Source: an uncultured Carboxylicivirga sp. (GTDB taxonomy: Bacteria; Bacteroidota; Bacteroidia; Bacteroidales; Marinilabiliaceae). Taken from it: DNA of 64,000 nucleotides. This document shows, piece by piece, positions 9,629 to 18,949 of this stretch. A program made the position numbers and the translations under genes. Every line of letters begins with the position of its first letter. Position 1 is the first letter of the stretch. The stretch spans positions 1,240,001 to 1,304,000 of the forward strand of contig NZ_OY764327.1 of NCBI RefSeq assembly GCF_963668385.1. The letters run 5' to 3'. Below the pieces are notes generated by a model, which was not told where the DNA came from, did not search any database, and saw only the letters and a program-made list of their open reading frames with translations.

Positions 9629-11863
9629 ATGAGTTCAATTTTTTGGATAATCCCCATCTCTTCGCTGATAGCCTTGAGTTTTGCCTGGATTTTCTTCAAA
9701 TCGATGATGAAGGAATCTGAAGGGACAGATAAAATGAAAGAAATAGCACAATACGTCAGAGACGGTGCAATGGCTTACTTATCGAGTCAATATAAAGTTG
9801 TAGGAAAAGTATTTATTGTATTAGTAATTCTTTTGGGCATTTTAGCCTACATGGGGGTACAAAACCCTTTTGTTCCCATTGCCTTTTTAACGGGTGGTTT
9901 CTTCTCAGGACTTTGTGGATATCTTGGAATGAAAACAGCCACATTTGCATCCGGAAGAGCGGCTCATGGTGCTTCAAAATCACTCAACCGTGGATTAAAA
10001 GTGGCATTTCGAAGTGGTGCTGTAATGGGCATGGTGGTAGTTGGCTTTGGCTTACTTGATATCGCACTATGGTTTTATTTTTTGAATGAAGTTGTTTTTA
10101 CACCGGATCATCTTGCAAATGGATTCAGCTTTTTAGGTCTTGATTTTGTGCATGCAGGAACCACCGAACATCATAAAATGATTGAGATCACAGCAACTAT
10201 GCTAACATTTGGAATGGGAGCATCAACTCAGGCATTATTTGCACGTGTGGGAGGTGGAATCTATACAAAAGCCGCAGATGTAGGTGCCGATTTAGTTGGC
10301 AAAGTTGAAGCTGGAATTCCGGAAGATGATCCACGGAACCCTGCAACTATTGCTGACAATGTAGGCGATAATGTGGGTGATGTAGCTGGTATGGGCGCCG
10401 ACTTATACGAATCGTATTGTGGATCGATACTAGCAACAGCAGCATTAGGAGCTGCATTACCTGGAATAACAGGCGATATGCAAATGAAAGCTGTAATGGC
10501 TCCTATGATAGTTGCTGCCATTGGAATATTACTTTCAATTGCAGGGGTTTTTATGGTTCGTACCAAAGAAAGTGCTACTCAAAAAAGCTTATTAAATGCT
10601 TTATTAATTGGAACAGGTGGAAGCTCTGTGTTAATATTAGTTGCCTTAGCTATACTAGCATATTACGATTGGATTACCTGGGGCATTTTCGGATCGGTAA
10701 TAGCCGGATTAGCTGCAGGTGTTATTATTGGTCAGGGTACCGAATATTATACATCTGATGAGTACAAACCCACCCAAGGAATTGCAGGTCAAGCAGTACA
10801 AGGGCATGCAACCACTATTATTGATGGTATTGCTGTAGGTATGTTTAGTACATGGATACCTGTACTGACAATTGTAGCTGGTATTATTGCTGCCTTTGGT
10901 TTTGCAGGTGGTTTCACTAGCTTTTCTCAAGGAGTTTATGGCATTGGGTTTGCAGCAGTTGGGATGCTGTCTACTCTGGGTATCACACTAGCTACCGATG
11001 CGTTTGGCCCCATTGCCGATAATGCTGGTGGTAATGCTGAAATGGCTCACTTACCTAAAGAGGTTCGCGAACGCACCGATGCACTTGATATGTTAGGAAA
11101 CACAACTGCAGCAACTGGAAAAGGCTTTGCCATTGGTTCGGCAGCCTTAACAGCCATGGCATTATTAGCCGCATATATGGAAGAGATTAGGCTTTGGCTC
11201 GGAAAGGTTCCAGAAAAAGGTCAGGCTTTTCTCGAAGCTACAGGCTTAACTACTTATGCCGACGCTAATATTAAAGACTTTGTATCATTTTACGACCTAT
11301 CATTGTTTAACCCAATGCTTTTAGGTGGTTTATTTATTGGTGCAATGATGGCATTTGTATTTTGTGCAATGACAATGAAAGCAGTAGGACGTGCTGCCGG
11401 AGCTATGGTTGAAGAAGTTCGTCGTCAGTTTAGAGAAATTGCAGGAATACTAGATGGAACAGGAACACCAGAATATGCTAAATGCGTTGCCATATCAACC
11501 AAAGGAGCACAGCGCGAAATGATAATACCTTCATTATTGGCAATTATAGTACCTATTTTAGTTGGATTATTACTAGGTGTAGCAGGTGTTATTGGACTAT
11601 TAGCAGGTGGCTTAACAGCTGGTTTTACTCTAGCTGTAATGCTTAATAATGCCGGTGGTGCCTGGGATAATGCTAAAAAATACATCGAAAAAGGTCACTA
11701 TGGAGGAAAAGGTAGTGATGCTCACAAAGCAGGTGTTACTGGTGATACTGTGGGAGATCCATTTAAAGATACATCCGGACCATCACTAAATATCTTAATT
11801 AAATTAATGACAATGGTTTCGGTTGTGATGGCTGGATTAACTGTTGCTTTCTCTTTATTCTAA
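9629..11863 (+). CDS. hppA: Membrane-bound K+-stimulated pyrophosphatase (ion-pumping)
   Basis: A 744-residue, roughly 16-segment integral membrane protein. Substrate motifs are [42 protein letters not shown] and, near the C-terminus, [19 protein letters not shown]. All carry the Asp/Lys clusters that bind Mg-pyrophosphate. [20 protein letters not shown] has Ala where K+-independent enzymes have Lys, so this is the K+-dependent class. It couples PPi hydrolysis to Na+ and/or H+ export across the inner membrane; which ion cannot be decided by eye. A 256-base region upstream (9373-9628) contains no recognisable gene. A strong terminator follows. Confidence 0.96.
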   Translation: MSSIFWIIPISSLIALSFAWIFFKSMMKESEGTDKMKEIAQYVRDGAMAYLSSQYKVVGKVFIVLVILLGILAYMGVQNPFVPIAFLTGGFFSGLCGYLGMKTATFASGRAAHGASKSLNRGLKVAFRSGAVMGMVVVGFGLLDIALWFYFLNEVVFTPDHLANGFSFLGLDFVHAGTTEHHKMIEITATMLTFGMGASTQALFARVGGGIYTKAADVGADLVGKVEAGIPEDDPRNPATIADNVGDNVGDVAGMGADLYESYCGSILATAALGAALPGITGDMQMKAVMAPMIVAAIGILLSIAGVFMVRTKESATQKSLLNALLIGTGGSSVLILVALAILAYYDWITWGIFGSVIAGLAAGVIIGQGTEYYTSDEYKPTQGIAGQAVQGHATTIIDGIAVGMFSTWIPVLTIVAGIIAAFGFAGGFTSFSQGVYGIGFAAVGMLSTLGITLATDAFGPIADNAGGNAEMAHLPKEVRERTDALDMLGNTTAATGKGFAIGSAALTAMALLAAYMEEIRLWLGKVPEKGQAFLEATGLTTYADANIKDFVSFYDLSLFNPMLLGGLFIGAMMAFVFCAMTMKAVGRAAGAMVEEVRRQFREIAGILDGTGTPEYAKCVAISTKGAQREMIIPSLLAIIVPILVGLLLGVAGVIGLLAGGLTAGFTLAVMLNNAGGAWDNAKKYIEKGHYGGKGSDAHKAGVTGDTVGDPFKDTSGPSLNILIKLMTMVSVVMAGLTVAFSLF

Positions 11864-11887
11864 GAAAGCATAATTGTATAAAAAGAA

Positions 11888-11912
11888 AGGAGGCTCAAGG
11901 CCTCCTTTTTTA
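11888..11912. terminator. Bidirectional terminator between hppA and the C1 peptidase gene
   Basis: AGGAGGC (11888-11894), loop TCAAG, GCCTCCT (11900-11906), with a T-run on the plus strand and an A-rich flank (T-rich on the minus strand) at 11879-11887. It serves the convergent genes on both sides. Confidence 0.88.
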
Positions 11913-13154
11913 TTTCTTAAATTTCTTCAGTACATCTTTTACTGCATCTTTATGAATGGTAAAACCCATCATTTTAAGCTTCACATAATCTTGAGTAAAG
12001 AAATAATAACCAAATTCTGGAGCATTTGGATCATTGTTTCTCGATCCCGAACTTGAATCTTTAATCAGGTACCAATCTTTACCATCTTTTTCCATGTAAC
12101 CAACCAAATGCATTCCATGATCATCAGTGGTAGTTTCATTGGCAAAACGGAAAGCACGAGCATCTTCATTAATATAAGCCGAAGGAATATCAAAATCAGG
12201 AATCATAGCACATTGTGTTGATCTTAAGAAACCAGCTTCAGATACATCACCACCAATACTCATGGTATAACCTTTACGAATTGCCTTCTTCACAATATCC
12301 ATATACACATCTAATGGAACATTATAATATTCTTCATTATGCCACCAGTTATCAGGTACAGTATATTCAACCTGTTGCCAATATGGTTTTTGCTTATATG
12401 ATAAAATCTCAACAAAATCGTTTGGATCCAATTTCAAATACTCTTTCATATAAGTCATTGGCGAATATTCTTTGCCATCTACCTTAAAAGAAGTGGGAGG
12501 TACCCCAATGTAATGATCCATAATAGAAGCAATTGTTTCCAATGCAGCTTCTTTATTCCATGCATTAGACACGGTAAGAGATTTTAAGTAACTACTCATC
12601 TCTTCCATCATCTGACCATGATCGTGATATTTTCTACCGCCAATCAATCCTGTATATTCATCCGCAGGAACCAAGCCATGTGCCAATGCAATTCTGGCAA
12701 CTGCATTTCCTTCTGATCCTTCAGAGAATAATGACTCACCTCTTTTTTCAATAAAACGTTCGGCTTTAGCAAGATATTCGTAATAAGCCACGTACATTTC
12801 TGACAATTTTACTTTTTTGCCAGTCATACGAAAGATCTCTGATTCGTAAAACGAAAGGGTTGAAAAATCCCAGCATGTTCCGGTATTACCTTGAGATAAA
12901 ACAGGGTTGGCCCATTGACGTTTATATAAATCAACCTTGTTAGGTAAATCATATTCCGACTGATCCATAGTTAGACGCATTGAAGCAGGTTCAGCTTCAA
13001 CTGAGTCTTTTACATGACTGATATCTTTCAAGATCGTTTCGTAATAAAATCCCTTTCCTTGTGGATACTCTTCAATTTTTGCTTTATCGCTGTTTTGAGC
13101 CGACACACTAATGGTAAGCAGAACAGCAGGTAGCAATCCTGTTAATTTCTTCAT
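11910..13154 (-). CDS. Secreted C1 (papain-fold, bleomycin hydrolase/PepC-like) cysteine peptidase
   Basis: 414 residues with a signal peptide (MKKLTGLLPAVLLTISVSAQ). The active-site block VLSQGNTGTCWDFSTLSF gives the oxyanion Gln and nucleophile C94. The histidine block DHGMHLVGYMEKDGKDWYLI gives H346. At the position where papain-like enzymes have the orienting Asn (KNSWG) this protein reads IKDSSSG, so Asp366 replaces Asn. The overall spacing fits the C1B aminopeptidase C/bleomycin hydrolase group, but export to the periplasm or surface is unlike the cytoplasmic PepC enzymes. It is probably a single-gene unit ending at the shared terminator. Confidence 0.85.
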   Translation of the reverse strand: MKKLTGLLPAVLLTISVSAQNSDKAKIEEYPQGKGFYYETILKDISHVKDSVEAEPASMRLTMDQSEYDLPNKVDLYKRQWANPVLSQGNTGTCWDFSTLSFYESEIFRMTGKKVKLSEMYVAYYEYLAKAERFIEKRGESLFSEGSEGNAVARIALAHGLVPADEYTGLIGGRKYHDHGQMMEEMSSYLKSLTVSNAWNKEAALETIASIMDHYIGVPPTSFKVDGKEYSPMTYMKEYLKLDPNDFVEILSYKQKPYWQQVEYTVPDNWWHNEEYYNVPLDVYMDIVKKAIRKGYTMSIGGDVSEAGFLRSTQCAMIPDFDIPSAYINEDARAFRFANETTTDDHGMHLVGYMEKDGKDWYLIKDSSSGSRNNDPNAPEFGYYFFTQDYVKLKMMGFTIHKDAVKDVLKKFKK

Positions 13155-13258
13155 ATAATAAAGGTTTAATTTTTAATTCCCATTAAAGAACGGTAAATGT
13201 AATAGAAATAAACACATTAAAATATGACTAACCCCCATAAAAAACACCCTCATCTAAA

Positions 13259-13288
13259 TAAAAAAGACTTAAGAATAAGATCTTCTTA
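13259..13288 (-). terminator. Weak terminator of the araC-type gene
   Basis: On the minus strand TAAGAA (13288-13283) pairs with TTCTTA (13275-13270), followed shortly by a T-run (13264-13259). The stem is only 6 bp and overlaps the stop codon. Confidence 0.3.
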
Positions 13289-14086
13289 CATTAAACTTTC
13301 TTTCCTAAACTCAAGAGGCGATTTTTTAACTACCTGCTGAAAAGTATAGCTAAAGGCCGACAAGCTATTGTAACCACAATTATAGGCTATTTCGCTAACC
13401 GATTGATCGGTTTGCAAAAGCATCTCCATACTTTTTATGATACGGGTAAGTTTAACGTATTGTAAAAATGAAGTATCCATATTATTTTGGAAAAGACGCG
13501 ATAATGACCGGGTGCTGTAACCAAATTCGTTAGCAACATCAGTAAGTAACAGTGGATGGTCGATATGATGATGAATGTGCTTAAGTATAACTCTTAATTT
13601 TTCGTTTGATGTGGTAGGAAGAGCAATTGGTAGCGGCACATCCGAAACATCGAGAACAATATTTTTTAAGGCAATCAAGAATTCATATCTCATTGAATCG
13701 TCGGGTGACACTTCCCCCTGCCAGTCTTCGGTGTAATAAATCATCTCCATTAACAAGTTGGTAACCGGGTAAATTCCTTCTTGCTGCTTCACTTTATGAT
13801 CTTCGGGAAACAAAAAAATGGGAAAAAAAATGTTGTGCACCCTTTTTATGGAAGTACGGGAATCAACCAGATGTGGAATGCCCGCAGGAATCCATAGAAA
13901 ATGACGAGCGGGTAAAAAGTACGAAGCCGTTTCGGTATTTAAAAAGGCTACTCCACCTTCGATATAGCAAAGCTGGTGTTTATTATGACTATGCATCGAC
14001 AATTGCCCTTCTATTTTAGTATTATGCACATAAAACACTTTATCGTGTTTATCTACCTTATTTATAAACGATTCGATATTGGACAT
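13286..14086 (-). CDS. AraC-family transcriptional regulator
   Basis: 266 residues. The N-terminal half (about 20-110) is a cupin-like sensing domain (LSMHSHNKHQLCYIEGGVAFL, FLWIPAGIPHLV). The C-terminal third has two helix-turn-helix units: LTDVANEFGYSTRSLSRLFQ and VSEIAYNCGYNSLSAFSYTFQ, with the family tail KKSPLEFRK. It is divergent from tolC, 86 bases apart, so it probably controls that efflux operon and itself. A minus-strand -7-like box TAATTTTG lies at 14107-14114. The inducer is unknown; the substrates of the adjacent pump are candidates. Confidence 0.92.
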   Translation of the reverse strand: MSNIESFINKVDKHDKVFYVHNTKIEGQLSMHSHNKHQLCYIEGGVAFLNTETASYFLPARHFLWIPAGIPHLVDSRTSIKRVHNIFFPIFLFPEDHKVKQQEGIYPVTNLLMEMIYYTEDWQGEVSPDDSMRYEFLIALKNIVLDVSDVPLPIALPTTSNEKLRVILKHIHHHIDHPLLLTDVANEFGYSTRSLSRLFQNNMDTSFLQYVKLTRIIKSMEMLLQTDQSVSEIAYNCGYNSLSAFSYTFQQVVKKSPLEFRKESLM

Positions 14087-14101
14087 AGCTTAATTAAATA
14101 G

Positions 14102-14135
14102 TTGGCCAAAATTATAAAATAATTGTCCAATTATT
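14102..14135. promoter_or_regulatory. Candidate operator palindromes between araC-type regulator and efflux operon
   Basis: Two perfect dyads lie in the divergent gap: TTGGCCAA (14102-14109) and AATAATTG-TC-CAATTATT (14118-14135). The second sits just upstream of the regulator's predicted -7 box and ahead of the efflux operon, where an operator would be expected. A TGATCTTTGCAC stretch at 14160-14171 resembles a -7 box for the plus strand. Confidence 0.4.
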
Positions 14136-14172
14136 GAAAATACGACTTATGAATAAGTGTGATCTTTGCACA

Positions 14173-15522
14173 ATGAAATTTTGTAGGGTGAAAATGATAT
14201 TGAGAAGCGCAATATTCCTTCTCTTTATCCTTTCAGGCACAAGATCGGAGGGACAGAATACTGCTGAAGATACCGTTCATTTAACATTAAACGGCGCCTG
14301 GGAAAGAGCTAATACATTTAGCAAGGAGATACAGTTAAAAAACATTGACAACCAGATTGGTCTGGAAGACTTGAAACAGGCCAAATCTCAATGGCTACCG
14401 CATGTGGGAGCGAGTGCTCATTACGGAAAACTTTCGAACATTCCGGTTTTTGAAGACGGAATACTCGAATCGCCAACCTTCATACCCATTCACGACCATA
14501 GTACGTACGAAGCTGGTGTGGAAGCGGAGTTTAATTTGTACAACGGACACAAGAATCACTTGGCCATAAAAAAGGCTGAGACCAAAACCGAGTTGTTACA
14601 ATATATACAAAGCGAATCGGTTGCCGACATTCATTATAAAGTAGCTGAATTGTACCTTTCCATACAACGCTCAACAGCCTTTGTAAAGTTGATTAAACAG
14701 GATGTGAACCGTAACAAAAAACGTCTGGAACAAATTCAACAGCTTTATGATAATGGCGTTATTTTAAAAAGCGATTTATTACGAGCTCAGTTACAATTAT
14801 CTCAGCAAGAAACCAATCTTCTGAAGATGACTAATAATCTGAATATCGCCATTCAGCAATTAAATATTATTATGGGTTACGATGATAATCATCCATTAAA
14901 ACCTACTGATGATATTGCAATGAATCTTCAGGAATTGAAACAAGCCTATCAGAACTATATCGATATTGCTTTATCCACTTCTCATTACGAAAAAATGGCT
15001 GAAGCCCACATAAAGCTTTCGGAATTGGATGAAAAGAATATTAAAGCAGACAAGCTTCCACGCATTAGTTTGTTTGGAGAATACTCCTATTCATTTCCAC
15101 AAATTATGCTGTACCCTTATGCAGATGCGCCTTACGCAATGGGTGTTGGAGGAATTAGAATATCGTACAATATTTCTTCGTTATATCACGACAGGCACAA
15201 AGAGAATGCAGCCAGCTTAACGGTTGACAGACAAAAGTTGGCAAAAGCTCAAACAGAAGAGAAACTTCGTACTCAAATCAACACTGCTTATAAACGATTG
15301 AACGAAGACTTAACCGAAATTGAAGTGGCGGCCTTAAACATCGAACAGGCAAAAGAAAACGACCGCATCATAAACGAAACCTATTTTAATCAGCTGGCTT
15401 TAATAACCGATTTATTAGAAGCCGATACTCAATTGCTGAAAGCTCAGTTTGACTTAATCAACAGCCAGATTTCAGCCAGATTACATTATTATCAATTACT
15501 AAGATTAACAGGTCAATTATAA
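14173..15522 (+). CDS. TolC-family outer-membrane efflux channel
   Basis: About 449 residues. A hydrophobic signal peptide (MILRSAIFLLFILSGTRSEGQ region) precedes two TolC/OEP repeats with long coiled-coil helices. Visible family features are LTLNGAWERANTFSKEIQLKN and, in the second half, YNISSLYHDRHKENAASLTVDRQK. The frame stays open up to 14134, and ATGs occur at 14149, 14173 and 14194. I prefer 14173 or 14194 because a -7-like box covers the upstream part. It forms the outer-membrane exit duct for the HlyD and MFS proteins encoded next. The stop codon overlaps the next ATG by one base. Confidence 0.9.
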   Translation: MKFCRVKMILRSAIFLLFILSGTRSEGQNTAEDTVHLTLNGAWERANTFSKEIQLKNIDNQIGLEDLKQAKSQWLPHVGASAHYGKLSNIPVFEDGILESPTFIPIHDHSTYEAGVEAEFNLYNGHKNHLAIKKAETKTELLQYIQSESVADIHYKVAELYLSIQRSTAFVKLIKQDVNRNKKRLEQIQQLYDNGVILKSDLLRAQLQLSQQETNLLKMTNNLNIAIQQLNIIMGYDDNHPLKPTDDIAMNLQELKQAYQNYIDIALSTSHYEKMAEAHIKLSELDEKNIKADKLPRISLFGEYSYSFPQIMLYPYADAPYAMGVGGIRISYNISSLYHDRHKENAASLTVDRQKLAKAQTEEKLRTQINTAYKRLNEDLTEIEVAALNIEQAKENDRIINETYFNQLALITDLLEADTQLLKAQFDLINSQISARLHYYQLLRLTGQL

Positions 15523-16586
15523 TGAGTGAGAATAATATTAATAAGTACCACAGATTAGATAATATTGCGGTAAGAATAACCTATTTTGTTGCACTAAGCA
15601 TATTAGCAGCACTTATTATTTGGGGAGTTTTTCGATTGATTGATTTCATGAGATTTGAATCGACCAACGATGCCCAGGTAAAAGAATACATCAACCCAAT
15701 TTTAAGCCGTGCTACAGGTTACGTTCAAGAGATTCGTTTTAAAGATCACCAAAAAGTTCAAAAAGGCGATACTTTAATGATACTTGACAAACAAGAAACA
15801 AGTGTGCGTTTGGCCGAAGCACAAGCTGCACTAGTATCAGCACATGCTCAATTGAAAGTGCTAGAAAACAACTTCAACTCAGCTACTGGTAATGTTAGCA
15901 TAAACAAAGCCAGAATAAGTGCAGAAGAAGCCGAACTTTGGAAGCAACAACAAGAGTACGATCGTTACGAAAAACTTTACAAGGCTGAGGCAGTAACTCA
16001 ACAGCAATTCGAAAACATTAAAACCAAACTGGATGTAGCTAAATCGAATTACGAAGCAGTAAAAAAATCGTTTGAGGTTTCGAATAGTAAAAAAGAAGAA
16101 GTAAAAACACAAATTGATGTTGCCAAAGCAACTATCAAACAACGTGAAGCAGTACTTCAAAAAGTTCAACTCGATTTAGTATATGCTGTAATAACAGCCC
16201 CATCGGATGGATATTTAGGCAAGAAAACCATTCAGAAAGGACAATACATTCAAAAGGGTCAAACCATTGGATTTATTGTGGATATGGAGCAAGGCAAATG
16301 GATTGAAGCCAACTTTGAAGAAACACAAATTGCCGATATGAAAGAAGGGCAGGAAGCTGAAATTAGTATTGATGCTTATCCTGGTGAAGTTTTTCATGGT
16401 AAGATTGAATCATTATCGCCAGCTACCGGATCGCAGTTTTCGTTATTGCCTCCAGATAATGCTACCGGTAACTTTGTTAAGATTACACAACGCTTTACTG
16501 TACGTATCGCATTTACCGATGATTTAAATAACCTTAAGAAACTAAAGGCTGGGATGAATGCCGAAGTTTCAGTTCCCAAATTATAG
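15522..16586 (+). CDS. HlyD/EmrA-family membrane fusion protein
   Basis: 354 residues with one N-terminal transmembrane helix (about 20-40). A biotinyl-lipoyl-like half (YVQEIRFKDHQKVQKGDTLMILD) follows. A long alpha-helical hairpin (about 85-205) is rich in Lys/Glu/Gln. The second lipoyl half is AVITAPSDGYLGKKTIQKGQYIQKGQ, ending in a beta-barrel domain. This is the EmrA-like periplasmic adaptor that bridges an inner-membrane transporter to TolC. It is translationally coupled to tolC (TAATG overlap) and 3 bases before the MFS gene. Confidence 0.93.
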   Translation: MSENNINKYHRLDNIAVRITYFVALSILAALIIWGVFRLIDFMRFESTNDAQVKEYINPILSRATGYVQEIRFKDHQKVQKGDTLMILDKQETSVRLAEAQAALVSAHAQLKVLENNFNSATGNVSINKARISAEEAELWKQQQEYDRYEKLYKAEAVTQQQFENIKTKLDVAKSNYEAVKKSFEVSNSKKEEVKTQIDVAKATIKQREAVLQKVQLDLVYAVITAPSDGYLGKKTIQKGQYIQKGQTIGFIVDMEQGKWIEANFEETQIADMKEGQEAEISIDAYPGEVFHGKIESLSPATGSQFSLLPPDNATGNFVKITQRFTVRIAFTDDLNNLKKLKAGMNAEVSVPKL

Positions 16587-16589
16587 TAC

Positions 16590-18197
16590 ATGCCAGCTGA
16601 AAATAATCAACAGATTTTTAAAAAGTGGGTACCCACTTGGCTAATCTATGTATCGCTGTTTGTATTCTTAATTCCGGTAGCAATAGTCTTGGGTATTTAT
16701 ATGAGCAGTATAGGTATTACTGCGGCAACAACTTATTACGGAGTTGATGCTATAGATATACGTTATTCAATCGTGATTTATTACTTAGCTATTGCTACGT
16801 TCTTTCCTTTGGAGGCACGGTTTTTTAACTTTTTCTCGTCAAAGCCATACCTTACACTATGTATTACCTTATACATGTTGATTAACCTGTTACTATACAA
16901 TACGCATAGCTATGCTGTTTTAGTAACTTTCCGCTTTATTGGTGGAGCTGTTTCGCATGGTATTATTGGTATCATGTTTACGCTTGTATTTAAGCAATTT
17001 CATGAGCAACGTAGCCGTGTATTGGGTTATGCAACTCTATACTCTGTTTTGTTTGGTACTGCACCATTGGCTAACCTTATTAATGCTTATCTGTTTCAAC
17101 ACTTTAGTTTCAATAGCATTTTTCTATTTAAAATGTTTAGTGTTGTACCCGGAACCATTCTGATGCTTATTATCATTAGAAATAATACAGATTTACGTCG
17201 CCAGGGTAAAATGCCATTGAAATCGGCAGATTGGCCTAGCTTTGTATTGTATGCAACATCCTTTTTATTGTTGGGATACATTTACCTTTATGGGCAGTAT
17301 TATCATTGGTTTAACAGCGTGCGTATTACTTGTTGCGCAATAGCTTTCCTACTCATTTTTTCAACGTTTGTATTACGTCAGATAAAACTACCAACACCAT
17401 ATATCAACTTACGAATATTTAAAACCCGTAACTTCAGAATTGGAATGTTACTGCTTATACTGTTTTATTTTAGTAAAGGAGATATGGGGCTATTAAATGG
17501 ATTTATAGCTCATTCGGTCAACCTCGATAGCTATCATTATGGGTATTTAATGCTGATAAATGGATTTGGTGTAATGTTTGGTTGTTTAATAACAGCCCGA
17601 TTCATATTAGCGAACCGACGAATACGATTAATTTGGATGACGGGTTTTGGAGCATTATGGATCTTCCATTTTTATTCTTTTCTGATAATCAACCATCAGG
17701 CCGAAGCTTCCGATCTTTTGATTCCGTTATTCTTCCAAGGATTTGGTAACGGCATTCTTATATTATCTATTGTTATATTTTATGCAACATCGGTACCTGC
17801 CGAGTTGGGTCCTTCAGCTTCAGTTACCGGTGTTGCTTTTCGTTCCACCACATTTACTTTTACTATGGGATTCACAGGTGTTGCAGCCTATTATTTGCAA
17901 AAGATTCACCATAGTAGTATGACAAAAGAGCTAACATCAGCAAATCCTGATTTAACACATCGAATTGGAGCTTACGCACAAAACCTGATGCAAAAAGGCT
18001 TAACACCAGAGCAAAGTCATGCAGGTGCCTTAAAACTATTTGGCCAGTCGGTTGCAGCACAAAACAACCTGCTGTTTGTAAGAGATTATTATTTGTATGT
18101 TAGTATTTTTATCGCATTGGTAATTATGGGTATTGCCTTAATACCTCACTTTAGCTACCATATTAAAAAGATTGGGAACAAACTTATTCCAATATAG
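16590..18197 (+). CDS. MFS drug exporter, EmrB/DHA2-like
   Basis: 535 residues with about 14 hydrophobic segments, the DHA2 topology used by EmrB-type exporters. The position directly after an EmrA-type adaptor and TolC completes a tripartite pump. Family motifs are weak by eye, so the exact substrate is unknown; hydrophobic drugs, bile acids or fatty acids are typical for EmrB relatives. The operon order tolC-emrA-emrB with a divergent AraC regulator is a common Bacteroidota arrangement. A long hairpin terminator follows. Confidence 0.87.
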   Translation: MPAENNQQIFKKWVPTWLIYVSLFVFLIPVAIVLGIYMSSIGITAATTYYGVDAIDIRYSIVIYYLAIATFFPLEARFFNFFSSKPYLTLCITLYMLINLLLYNTHSYAVLVTFRFIGGAVSHGIIGIMFTLVFKQFHEQRSRVLGYATLYSVLFGTAPLANLINAYLFQHFSFNSIFLFKMFSVVPGTILMLIIIRNNTDLRRQGKMPLKSADWPSFVLYATSFLLLGYIYLYGQYYHWFNSVRITCCAIAFLLIFSTFVLRQIKLPTPYINLRIFKTRNFRIGMLLLILFYFSKGDMGLLNGFIAHSVNLDSYHYGYLMLINGFGVMFGCLITARFILANRRIRLIWMTGFGALWIFHFYSFLIINHQAEASDLLIPLFFQGFGNGILILSIVIFYATSVPAELGPSASVTGVAFRSTTFTFTMGFTGVAAYYLQKIHHSSMTKELTSANPDLTHRIGAYAQNLMQKGLTPEQSHAGALKLFGQSVAAQNNLLFVRDYYLYVSIFIALVIMGIALIPHFSYHIKKIGNKLIPI

Positions 18198-18213
18198 CAT
18201 CTGTTAAAAAAGT

Positions 18214-18254
18214 TAGTCAGTACGGATTTAATTCCGTGCTAGCTATTCTTTTTT
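18214..18254 (+). terminator. Terminator of the efflux operon
   Basis: TTAGTCAGTACGGA and TCCGTGCTAGCTA pair as a stem of about 12 pairs with one mismatch and G-T wobbles (18214-18245). The run TTCTTTTTT follows. Confidence 0.75.
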
Positions 18255-18323
18255 GATAATGAAATTATAGCAAGTATCCATTGGTTTAGGTAGTTTTACT
18301 TATAAACTTACAAACTACCAACA

Positions 18324-18917
18324 ATGGCCATATATTTATTTATCTACTACTGCGTTTTCCTGATTACTGTTTTTGTTATTCCCAGCTACCTGACATACAA
18401 AAAAACAGGTATTAAACCATTTCGGTTTGATAAGAAGGAAACGGCTATTAACTATGTGGGGAAAGCTTATAAAATGATTTCGGCATTAGCATTTTTAACC
18501 ATTATCATCAATGCATTTATACCGCAATGGATGGAGTATTTCGTAGCTATCGATTATATACAAAACGATATTTTGCAATGGATAGGTTTTGCCTTACTTC
18601 ATTTGTCTTTTATTTTAATTGTTATAGCACAACGCAATATGGCCAGCGAATGGCGCATTGGAATTGATAATGAAAACGAAGTAAAACTAGTAACACGTGG
18701 ACTGTTTTCTATCTCACGAAATCCCATCTTTTTGGCTGTCATCCTACTATTTGCAGCTTTATTTTTAATCATACCTAACATAATTACAACACTTATACTA
18801 ATAACTGGCACATTAGTTATTCAAATACAGGTACGTTTGGAAGAGGAGTTTCTCTCTGACAAATTGGGTGAAGAATACAAACTTTATAAAAAGATGGTAA
18901 AAAGATGGTTGCTATAA
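18324..18917 (+). CDS. Isoprenylcysteine carboxyl methyltransferase-like integral membrane protein
   Basis: 197 residues and about five transmembrane segments. The C-terminal half has the ICMT/PEMT-type pattern LVTRGLFSISRNPIFLAVIL followed by VRLEEEFLSDKLGEEYKLYKK, which matches the SAM-binding RHPxY...E.E region (here SRNP). Bacterial members are usually annotated as membrane methyltransferases of unknown acceptor. It appears monocistronic and converges with the giant gene behind it. Confidence 0.8.
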   Translation: MAIYLFIYYCVFLITVFVIPSYLTYKKTGIKPFRFDKKETAINYVGKAYKMISALAFLTIIINAFIPQWMEYFVAIDYIQNDILQWIGFALLHLSFILIVIAQRNMASEWRIGIDNENEVKLVTRGLFSISRNPIFLAVILLFAALFLIIPNIITTLILITGTLVIQIQVRLEEEFLSDKLGEEYKLYKKMVKRWLL

Positions 18918-18949
18918 AAGAGGATTATAGCTAACCATCTGTAAGATAT

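Noticed and set aside
10261-10930. Open frames opposite and out of frame within hppA (10261-10566 minus, 10417-10758 plus, 10709-10930 minus)
   Set aside because: They lie fully inside the strongly conserved hppA frame, have no promoter or family resemblance, and reflect codon bias.
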